In this document: positions 1 through 8,000 of the stretch, piece after piece
Numbering within the stretch: the first letter of the stretch is position 1
Layout of the letters: every line of letters starts with the position of its first letter
Assembly (NCBI RefSeq): GCF_041320595.1
Contig: NZ_CP166625.1
Coordinates: forward strand, 1,809,501 to 1,873,500
Reading direction: 5' to 3'
From: Pleomorphomonas sp. PLEO
Lineage (GTDB): Bacteria > Pseudomonadota > Alphaproteobacteria > Rhizobiales > Pleomorphomonadaceae
DNA length: 64,000 nucleotides
Program-made: the position numbers and the translations under genes
Notes under the pieces: generated by a model
Told to the model about the DNA's origin: nothing
The model's input: the letters and a program-made list of their open reading frames with translations, nothing else
Database searches by the model: none

Positions 1-1212
1 ATGACCACCACACGCCCCACGTGGGCCTACACGCTGCCGGCATCATTGTTGCTGATGGCGCCTTTCGACATCCTCGCGTCGCTGGCGATGGATATTTATC
101 TTCCCCTCGTTCCGGCGATGCCCGGCATCCTGAACACGACGCCATCGATGATCCAGCTTACGCTGAGCCTCTACATGGTGATGCTCGGCGTGGGCCAGGT
201 GATCTTCGGCCCCCTGTCCGATCGCGTTGGGCGACGGCCAATCCTGCTTGTCGGCGCGGCACTGTTCATGCTCGCCTCACTCGGAGCAGCCTGGTCGTCG
301 ACGGCCACGGCCTTGGTCGGTTTCCGTTTCCTGCAGGCTATCGGCGCATCGGCGGCGTTGGTTGCGACGTTTGCGACCGTTCGCGACGTCTATGCCAACC
401 AGCCCGAGGGCGTGGTCATCTACGGCCTTTTCAGTTCGATGCTGGCCTTCGTGCCCGCCCTCGGCCCGATCGCCGGGGCCTTGATCGCCGCTGCTTTTGG
501 ATGGCGGGCGATCTTCGTCACGCTGGCCGCTATGGCGTCGCTGGCGCTCTTGAATGCCGGGATCAGGTGGAAGGAAACGCGGCCGGTGGATCAAGCAAGG
601 TCCCGTCGGTCCGTCTTGCCGATCTTTGCGAGCCCGTCCTTCTGGGTTTACACGATCGGCTTCAGCGCCGGCATGGGCACCTTCTTCGTGTTCTTCTCGA
701 CCGCCCCCCGCGTGCTCATCGACCACGCCGGCTACTCGGAGATCGGCTTCAGCCTGGCCTTCGCGACCGTCGCGCTCGTCATGATCGCGACAACGCGTTT
801 CGCCAAGGCCTTGGTCGCCAGATGGGACACGGCGGGATGCGTGGCGCGCGGGATGGCGCTGCTGATTTGCGGCGCGGCACTGCTGGGGATTGGCGAGCTA
901 TTCGGTTCGCCATCGTTCGTCAGCTTCATCCTGCCGATGTGGATGATGGCGGTTGGCATCGTGCTGACGGTGTCGGTGACCGCCAATGGGGCTCTGGCAC
1001 AGTTTGATGACATCGCAGGGTCGGCTGTGGCCTTCTACTTCTGTGTCCAAAGCCTGATCGTCAGCGTTGCCGGAACGTTGGCGGTGACGCTGCTGAGGGG
1101 AGACACGGCTTGGCCGCTGATCTGCTACGCCACCACGATGGCGGTGCTCGTCTTGATCGGGCTGGCCGTGCTCCGATCCCGTGAGACCGCCGAGGTTTCG
1201 CGCAAACCCTGA
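1..1212 (+). CDS. floR: FloR/CmlA-type phenicol efflux MFS transporter
   Basis: This 403-residue inner-membrane protein is a 12-helix major facilitator of the DHA1 drug:H+ antiporter group. FloR exports florfenicol and chloramphenicol. The N-terminus MTTTRPTWAYTLP, the segment FDILASLAMDIYLPLVP, motif A GPLSDRVGRRP (about residues 70-80) and the C-terminal stretch GSAVAFYFCVQSLIVS follow FloR closely as I remember it, with many scattered substitutions, so it is a divergent FloR rather than the common plasmid allele. The ATG is the first base of the window, so its promoter and RBS cannot be seen. Base composition matches its neighbours and no IS or resistance cassette adjoins it, which suggests a resident chromosomal gene. 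Whether it confers resistance is inferred. Confidence 0.85.
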   Translation: MTTTRPTWAYTLPASLLLMAPFDILASLAMDIYLPLVPAMPGILNTTPSMIQLTLSLYMVMLGVGQVIFGPLSDRVGRRPILLVGAALFMLASLGAAWSSTATALVGFRFLQAIGASAALVATFATVRDVYANQPEGVVIYGLFSSMLAFVPALGPIAGALIAAAFGWRAIFVTLAAMASLALLNAGIRWKETRPVDQARSRRSVLPIFASPSFWVYTIGFSAGMGTFFVFFSTAPRVLIDHAGYSEIGFSLAFATVALVMIATTRFAKALVARWDTAGCVARGMALLICGAALLGIGELFGSPSFVSFILPMWMMAVGIVLTVSVTANGALAQFDDIAGSAVAFYFCVQSLIVSVAGTLAVTLLRGDTAWPLICYATTMAVLVLIGLAVLRSRETAEVSRKP

Positions 1213-1226
1213 CGCAAGATCCCAAG

Positions 1227-1258
1227 CTTTTCCGGTGAAATCCGGTTCACCGGAAAAG
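1227..1258. terminator. Hairpin terminator between floR and the DUF2278 gene
   Basis: A perfect inverted repeat with 13-base arms CTTTTCCGGTGAA / TTCACCGGAAAAG and a six-base loop starts 14 bases after the floR stop and is followed by a T-rich run. It can end transcription from floR and, less well, from the convergent gene. The flanking TCTATCTCTTT is shared with the RIME-like repeat near 57.5 kb, so the hairpin is probably part of that family. Confidence 0.6.
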
Positions 1259-1285
1259 TTCTATCTCTTTGTTTTTTCGCGCGCT

Positions 1286-2353
1286 TCAACGCTGGAAGGG
1301 AATGGTGCGACCGGGCTGGCGGGCTTGGCCGGCGGTGTAGGCGACGCCGTGCACCTTGATGCCGTCCTGATTGACCAGCGTGATCAGGCCGCCCTTGTTC
1401 GACAGCTGGACGGCATTGGGCAGGCTGCCATCAAGGGCGATCTTGCGCGTCTCGCCGGCGGCAATGGTGCCGATCAGCGATTGCCGGTGCTTGGCCTTGT
1501 CGAGGATGGCCCAGCCGGTGAGGTCGACGTCGTTGTCGGAGGTGTTGAGCAGGGTTACGGTTTCCCGCTCGGGCGATTGGACGTCATTGACCAGCGCGCC
1601 GACGATCCTGATAAGGCCATCGGGAACGGTCAGCGTCGGGATGGCGTCGCGCTCGATCGGCGTGTGCGGCCGGCCGGGAGCGGCGGGGTCGGCGGCGATG
1701 ATCGGGGCGCCCTCATCGTCGCTCGAATGCCAGGCCTGGCTCTTGAACTTGAGGAAGATGCCGACCCAAAGGCTGGGGCCGCTATCCGCCGGGAACTCGA
1801 ACAGCAAGCCGCCGTCCTGATAGGGGCCGTTGTCCGCCGCGTGCTTGCCGGGCGGATTGCCCTGGTTGAAATGGATGTCGTGGATGCCCTGGCCCGGCTT
1901 GAAGCCGAAATAGGGGTCGGCCTTTGCCTCGGGGCCCCAGACGTCGCCGTAGGCGTAGAGCATGGCGTGCTCGTCGGCCATGGCGCGCTGCACGTAGCCG
2001 TCGATCTTTTCGTTGAGATCGTTGTCGGGGCCGGAGGCACTCATCGGCAAGGGCACGAATTCCCAGGGCTGGCCGATGTTGGACCGGATGAAGTCGAGCG
2101 CCAGCCCGCCGGGCGAGGATTCCAGGCCATGGCAGCCTTGATCGAGGCCGGCGAGACCGGCGGTGACGGGATGCTCGAACTGCGAGCGGATCAGGAACTC
2201 CACCTCCGAGCCGTCTTCCGAGCGGACGTTGACGGCGATGCGGTAGAACTCCTCGCCGGTCGACACTTGCACCTGATAGTGGGGCGAGGTGGTGGTGCCG
2301 AGGCGGTTGTGGATCGGACGGCCCTTCAGCACCGAATAGCGATGGAGAGGCAT
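1286..2353 (-). CDS. DUF2278 protein with C-terminal lamin-tail domain
   Basis: A 355-residue protein. The first 210 residues match the DUF2278 (YukJ-like) pattern: the opening MPLHRYSVLKGRPI, a HYQVQV strand, and a GIHDIHFNQGN segment followed by DGGLLFEF. Residues of about 245-350 form an immunoglobulin-like lamin-tail domain (VTLLNTSDNDVDLTGWAI, then KIALDG and ITLVNQDG). No signal peptide is visible. It starts 13 bases after the upstream phospholipase-D-like gene, so the two are probably one transcript. Lamin-tail domains often accompany nucleases or phosphodiesterases, and the HNH-like reading of DIHFNQGN is conceivable, but the biochemical role is unknown. Confidence 0.75.
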   Translation of the reverse strand: MPLHRYSVLKGRPIHNRLGTTTSPHYQVQVSTGEEFYRIAVNVRSEDGSEVEFLIRSQFEHPVTAGLAGLDQGCHGLESSPGGLALDFIRSNIGQPWEFVPLPMSASGPDNDLNEKIDGYVQRAMADEHAMLYAYGDVWGPEAKADPYFGFKPGQGIHDIHFNQGNPPGKHAADNGPYQDGGLLFEFPADSGPSLWVGIFLKFKSQAWHSSDDEGAPIIAADPAAPGRPHTPIERDAIPTLTVPDGLIRIVGALVNDVQSPERETVTLLNTSDNDVDLTGWAILDKAKHRQSLIGTIAAGETRKIALDGSLPNAVQLSNKGGLITLVNQDGIKVHGVAYTAGQARQPGRTIPFQR

Positions 2354-2366
2354 GGCTTTTCTCCGC

Positions 2367-4097
2367 TCAATGGGGCCAGTTGGGGAAGAACAGGCGCTGG
2401 CGATTGGTCTTGAGCCGGCCGGGGGTGACGTAGCCGGTGAGCCAGCTGTCGTCCTCGCGCAGGAATTTGGCGTCGGTCAGCGAGCCACCTTCCTCGGCGA
2501 TTGCATTGATCTGCTGGCGCGCCAGGAAGTGGCGGAAGATGCGGTCGAACTCGGTCAGGTAGATGTCGGCGACCCGGGTGTCGCCCCGGATCAGCAGCAT
2601 GTTCTCGTCGTTGCCGGTGAGCGATGACGAGGAGAAATTGGCCGAGCCGGTGCACAGCAAGGGGTTGTCGCCCAGCGGATCGATCAGCAGGAACTTGGTG
2701 TGGATGAAGAACACGAAGCCTTCGCTGCGGTAGAGGTCTTCCCTCAGAAACCAGCGGTCGAGATCGGTGAGCGGGAACGGCTTCTTGCTTTTGGCATGGT
2801 CTGCAAGGATGGAGCCGTAGGCGGCCGAGACATTGGGATCGGCGGCCATCGCCTTCTTGAGAATGGCGTCGGGTTCGTCTTCCAGCAGGATGAACCGCAC
2901 GAAGGGCCTGGGCTTGCCGAACTCATCGGCCAGTGTCTGGTTGACGCCGAAGGCGGCGGTGAACATCACCGTATCCGTCGCACCGTCGATCTGGGCGGCA
3001 TACCACTTCAGCATGTCGTCGTTCTTGCGCGGCGAGAAGAAGGTGGTGGTGCCAGGCCCGGAGGTCAGCTCGTCGAGCTTGGCGAGCGGGGTCTTCCTCT
3101 GGGTCCAGGTGGAAAGCTCGGGCGTCGGCGGGTCGGTCGCCAGTTGCTGCCAGTAGGCGAGATAGGCCTCTGCGATGGCGGGGTCGCGGACAATATGGAC
3201 GACATTGGTCTGGCCGAGAAAGCCCGACGGGGTGAAGTTGGCCGAACCGGCCAGCACCTCTTTGGCCTGTCCGCCGGTGATCCAGACGATGAACTTATTG
3301 TGCGGGATCTTGCGGCGCCGGGTGCGCTTGATCAGCGTAAGGTTGGGATGGCCGTCAAGGCCGAGCGCCTGGATGGCGGTCGCCGCCGACTGGGTTGCCG
3401 AGGTCAGCACCTGCTTCTTGGTTTTCTTGTCCTGCTCGGTGCCGGCCTCGTGGACGATCCGCACGTCGACGCCGCGCGCCGCCGCCGCCTTCAGCGCCTT
3501 GAGGATGGGAACATAGGTGAATTCGTAAGCGGCGACGCGCAGCGCATCGCCGGCCTGGGCGCGGGCGATGTAGTCGAGCGCGGCATCGAGCGCGCCGCGC
3601 GACAGCGAGATCACCTCGATATCCTTGGGATCGTTCTCGTCCTTGGGCGGCTGGTTATTGAACTGCTCGGAAAACGCCTGCGAGGCGATGGCGCCGCGAT
3701 TGAAATAGACGCCATGGCTGCCCGTCGTCGGGTCCTCTGTGGTGGCGACCACGTCGACCCCGGCGCCGAGCTGTGGCGCGGCGGGCGTTCCATACATCGG
3801 CTGCACCCGGTAGGTGGCGGTGGTGCCCGGATGCGCCCTGGGGTCCGACCAGATCAGGCTCTGGATCGGGTGAACGTTGCTGGGGAAGCTGTCTTTCGCC
3901 GCGGGGTGGGGCACAACCGAGGGGAAGACCTTGCGACCCTCCAGCCAGGTGCAATGACCCGTCCCATCCACCCGGCCGATGGCAAAGCCGAGAAGACCGG
4001 CCCGTTCGGCGGGAGCGATATCGATGGCAAGAAATACGACGCGCGTGCCGGCGATCACCCGCACGCTGAGAGGCCCCTGGCTGACGAAATTGCGCAT
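2367..4097 (-). CDS. Phospholipase-D-like protein, two HKD domains
   Basis: A 576-residue member of the phospholipase D superfamily (phosphodiesterases, nucleases, phospholipases). Two halves each carry an HKD-type motif followed by GSANF. The first, IPHNKFIV at residues 264-271, keeps H266 and K268 but has no Asp at the expected position. The second, FIHTKFLLID at 464-473, is complete (H466, K468, D473). Two HKD motifs normally build one active site at the domain interface, so loss of the first Asp need not abolish activity. There is no signal peptide. The start has a strong SD (GAGGTGGGG) eight bases or so upstream. It is the first gene of a two-gene unit with the DUF2278/lamin-tail gene. 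The substrate is unknown. Confidence 0.82.
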   Translation of the reverse strand: MRNFVSQGPLSVRVIAGTRVVFLAIDIAPAERAGLLGFAIGRVDGTGHCTWLEGRKVFPSVVPHPAAKDSFPSNVHPIQSLIWSDPRAHPGTTATYRVQPMYGTPAAPQLGAGVDVVATTEDPTTGSHGVYFNRGAIASQAFSEQFNNQPPKDENDPKDIEVISLSRGALDAALDYIARAQAGDALRVAAYEFTYVPILKALKAAAARGVDVRIVHEAGTEQDKKTKKQVLTSATQSAATAIQALGLDGHPNLTLIKRTRRRKIPHNKFIVWITGGQAKEVLAGSANFTPSGFLGQTNVVHIVRDPAIAEAYLAYWQQLATDPPTPELSTWTQRKTPLAKLDELTSGPGTTTFFSPRKNDDMLKWYAAQIDGATDTVMFTAAFGVNQTLADEFGKPRPFVRFILLEDEPDAILKKAMAADPNVSAAYGSILADHAKSKKPFPLTDLDRWFLREDLYRSEGFVFFIHTKFLLIDPLGDNPLLCTGSANFSSSSLTGNDENMLLIRGDTRVADIYLTEFDRIFRHFLARQQINAIAEEGGSLTDAKFLREDDSWLTGYVTPGRLKTNRQRLFFPNWPH

Positions 4098-4244
4098 GGC
4101 ATCGCCCCCACCTCAATGGCGCCGAGCGAGGTCCGCTCCGGCGACCGCCACATCATATCTTATTTGTATATGACGCACACGTGACGGTTGAGGATGGCGC
4201 CAAAAAATGTCAGGCCGTGCGCTCGGGGCCTGCTCGAAGGAACG

Positions 4245-4326
4245 TCACTCGCCCTCGGGCAGCGCGATGGTCGACGTTGCCTCCTCGATGTTGTCCGGGC
4301 CACCCTTGGGTGGCCAGAGGCCGGCG
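4245..4326 (-). pseudogene. 3' fragment of a NIPSNAP gene (second copy of 12177-12260)
   Basis: Read on the minus strand, this segment encodes the last 25 or so residues of the NIPSNAP protein at 12177-12782, from GLWPPKGGPDNI to STIALPEGE and the stop, with one changed residue (L to E) in between. Identity over about 80 bases is nearly complete and then fades near 4326. There is no start or upstream domain, so it is a remnant. Confidence 0.8.
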
Positions 4327-4399
4327 TCGTGAAGCAGGCCGAAGACCGCGCAGGCGCCGCTCGTCTTTTTGCGATTGAACGGCGTCCGTCCCTTTTGGA

Positions 4400-4984
4400 C
4401 TAGTTATCCTTTTGGAGGGCGGCGACGGCCTGCGGCAGGCCACGCGGGGAGATTGGCACGGCGATCGTCTGCCCGTTCGCATCGCGGAAGCTGAGCGTCC
4501 CCGAGGTCTCGGCAGCAAGCAGCATCTTCAGTTGATCGGCCTTGAGCTCCATGTCGGCGAAACAGGCCACCGGCAAGCAACGACGAAGTTCGGGCGTCAG
4601 AGTGATCGGCTTCGCCCCCGGCATGCTCACTTTTATCTCACTGGGAAAGCTCAGGTTGACCGGTAGCGCGGCTGTCAGGTGCAGGCCGTCATCATTGGGC
4701 AGGCGGCCGATGGCGATCTGGGTGGTCGGCGCCCGTTGACTTTCCATTTGCGTCATCTGCACCACCTCGCAGACCTTACCGGCTTTGGCGTCTTCGCCGA
4801 TCCGCTGGCAACGCAGGGTCCAGTCGCCATAGGTCGCGGTGGTGGAGCCCGGCTCGGCGCCGACGGGGAGGGCCTTGGCTTGGTCGGCCGGGGGCTTGGC
4901 AGCCGCCGGCGGTTCCTGCGCAAAACAGCCGCCTCCCCATGCGATCGAGCTCACAGCAAACAGGATGACAGAAAAGCGCTTCAT
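4400..4984 (-). CDS. Invasion-associated locus B (IalB) family secreted protein
   Basis: A 194-residue exported protein of the IalB family, named after a Bartonella invasion factor but widespread in alphaproteobacteria without a proven common function. A signal peptide (MKRFSVILFAVSSIAWGG, cleavage near CFAQ) leads to a Pro/Ala linker and the IalB domain: YGDWTLRC, CEVVQM, then paired cysteines in RRCLPVACFADMEL. The longer GTG start at 4999 is less likely, because ATG 4984 has a GAGG Shine-Dalgarno eight bases upstream. It is transcribed alone; the next gene upstream is the autotransporter, ending 92 bases away. A periplasmic or outer-membrane-associated role is inferred. Confidence 0.85.
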   Translation of the reverse strand: MKRFSVILFAVSSIAWGGGCFAQEPPAAAKPPADQAKALPVGAEPGSTTATYGDWTLRCQRIGEDAKAGKVCEVVQMTQMESQRAPTTQIAIGRLPNDDGLHLTAALPVNLSFPSEIKVSMPGAKPITLTPELRRCLPVACFADMELKADQLKMLLAAETSGTLSFRDANGQTIAVPISPRGLPQAVAALQKDN

Positions 4985-5075
4985 TGCAAAAAACCTCACT
5001 GAGCCGGCATGACCGCGATCAACACAAGCGAACTCAAGGTTCCCCGTCGGCAGCTTGGTCGCTTCTTTGGTCGCT

Positions 5076-8000
5076 TCAGAACTTCCATTTGAAATCGGCG
5101 CGTGCCGTCTGCTCTGTTACCCGATTGCCGAACTGCCCACCGTAGGACACCCCGAGCGTCGCTGAGCGGCCAACCTCGACATCGAGGCCGACATCGGCCG
5201 CCAAGGCATCGCGGGCGATTGCAACACCCGAGACGGAGAAGGGCGAAGATCCCACGAAACGCTGAACGAGAGATGGCGTCGTGTCGCCGAAGGCGTGGCG
5301 CCAAGCGAGCGAGCCGCGCAAAGTCAGTGCTGAGCCGGAGACGGTTATATCCTTGGACGCGCGCATCCCGAGCGTGGTGTAGCCGAGATCGCTGCTCCAA
5401 CTATCGGTCGTCAGCGCGGCGGCACCGCCCTGTTCGCTATGATCGCCGATTTCGCCATGCACGTAGTCGGCACCGAGGAACGGTTCCAAATTGGCGGCGT
5501 CAAGATGGATGCCGTAGCCGAGTTCGCCGAAAACACGGCCGGTGGTACCGGTATAATGCGCGGTCAGCTCTTCATCGAGGGTGGAGGTCGAGATCGACCG
5601 GGTGGTCGCGAAGTCGCGGACGGTCAGCGTGGCGCCGGTTCGAAGCCCGAGCGCACCCCATTGCCGACCACCGTAGACACCCAAATGGTAGTCGTTGGTA
5701 TCGGCCTCTGACGACAGGCCGTCCTCGGAAGCATGGCCACGGGCATATCCGGCGAGGATGCCAACGCGGACGTCACCGTTGAACACCGGAGCGTCGCCAC
5801 CCACCAGGAAACCGCCGAGGGCGCTGGAAAGGCCTGCGCTGTTGCCGTCACCGCTGGCGCGGCTCCAGGAGCCGAGGGCGCGCGACCACATGGTCAAGTC
5901 GGTCGATGTGGGCTCGGTGCTCGCCGGACGCGAGGATGCGACCGTGTCGAAGGCCGTCCGGATGCGATCGATGGCGACGCTCTCGACGATCCGAGTGTCG
6001 GTGATCATCTGGCCGGCGAGGGAGGCGTGGAGTTCACCCGACAGAAGGTCGAAGGTTCGCTGAGCGTCGTCAACGGTCTGGGTCGCCGCGACGGCACTTG
6101 CAAGCGTGCCGCCCTGGTCGATCGTGTCGAGCGCTGCGGCGGTCGCGATTTGGTTCCGGGTCGCCGCGGCGGAGGCGAAGGTCCGCGACTTGGTGACGTC
6201 GATATAGACCGCGTTGGCGTCGTAATCGAGCGCCGCTGTCGCAAATAGAGACAGCGTACCGTTGAACGAGGTGTATGCGCCGCTGATGCCACCCGCTGCG
6301 GTCAGGATCGTGTAGCGGCTGCCTATGCTATAGCCGCTGCTTGTTGAGGCGACCGACACGCTTCCGGCGAGCGCCGCCGTGCCACCGACCACGATGCGAT
6401 CGCTGGCGCCCGATGCACCGAGCTCGACCGAATAGGTCGATCCGGCCGACTGAACATAATTGCCGGTGATGGTCAGCGTGCCAATCGAATTGCCCGGCGC
6501 GATGGTGCCGCCGCTCTGGACCGTCACACTGGCCACGGTGCCCGAACCCTTGAGGGTGCCCTCGCTATTGACCTCGACGCCGCCACCGAGGGTGCCGTTG
6601 ACCGACAGCGTGCCGTTGTCGACGCTGGTCGTGCCGGTGAAGCCGGCCGAGCTTCCGGTGAGGTAGAGGGTGCCGTCACCGGTGACGACATAGGTGCCGG
6701 TGCCGGTGATCGCGCCGCTCTGGGTCGCCCTGCCGCTGGCAATGGTGAGGGTCGCAGTTCCGGTGACGTCTATCGCGTTGGCAACGGTGATGCCGTCCGT
6801 ATAGGCGAGGGTACTGGTGCCGGCGAGGGTGATGGTGCCGGTGCCGGCGGCGGTCGAGGAGCCCAGCGTCAGCGTGCCGCCGGAGACCGTGGTGCCCCGG
6901 GAATAGCTGTTGGCGCCGGAAAGCGTCAGGGCACCGGCATAGAGTTCGAGCGAACCCGCGCCCGAGATTTGGGCGGCCACCGTATCCGAACCGGTGAAGT
7001 TGAACACCAGCCGGCCATTGCCCGACCCGAAGGTGATCGCCGGGACGTCGAGCGTGCCGGCCGCGACCGCTGCGTCGCCCGCCGCCGCGCCGACGTTGAG
7101 CACGCCGGTCGAGGTGCTGCCCCAACCGATGACCAGCCCCGAGGCGACGATCGTCGCGCCATCGGAAATGGTCAGCGTGCCGTCACCATCGGTGCCGACG
7201 AACAGCCGGCCCGTGGTCGTCCAGGTCGTGCCGGCCCCGGACATGACGACTGTGCCGGAAGATCCTGCTTCGTTGCCGAGATAGGAGCGGTTGGACGACA
7301 GCGTTGCGCCGCCGGTCAGCGTGAGCGAGCCGGTGCCGAAACGGCCGACGTTGAAGTCGCTCGATGCGACCATGCTCGAACCCTCACCGGTCAGCACCAT
7401 GGTGCCGCTCGACCCGGCGAGATCGCCGAGGATCGCCTGGAGGCTCGACACCGAGCCACCGGCTGAGATGGTGATCGTGCCGTTTGAACCGGTGTTGTGG
7501 CCGACGAGGAGGTCGCCGGACATGGTCCAGGCCGAGCCACTTCCGGTAATGGTGGCACTGCTGGTCGAACCGCTCTCGGTCGCGACATAGCCATCGGTCG
7601 AGGTCACGGCGCCACCGGCGGAGACCGTCAGCGTGCCATCGCCCTGATTGCCGATGTAGAGAACGCCGGTGTTGGCCCAACGGCTGCCCGAGCCGGTGAT
7701 CAGGGCCGTGCCTGTCCCTGTCGAATTCCAGCCGACGATCCCGCCGGTGGAGGAAACCGTGCCGCCGGCCGAGACGGTCAACGAGCCGGTGCCCGATGTG
7801 CCGACGCCGATCCGATCCGACAGGGTCCAGGTCGAGCCGCTGCCGGAGATTGTGGCCGTACCGGTCGATCCGGCGACATCGCCCAAACGCGCCGTCGTGC
7901 TGGTGACCGTGCCGCCGGTCGAGATGGCGAGCGTGCCGTTGCCCGCGGTGCCGGGATCGGCCGCATCGCCGCCAATCGATATCGCGCCGGTCGACCAGGA

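Noticed and set aside
1181..2413. Long plus-strand frame opposite the DUF2278 gene
   Set aside because: It is a mirror of high-GC codons; the minus strand encodes recognisable DUF2278 and lamin-tail domains with natural start and stop.
2700..4184. Plus-strand frame opposite the phospholipase-D-like gene
   Set aside because: No domain, unnatural composition, and the minus strand has the HKD motifs.
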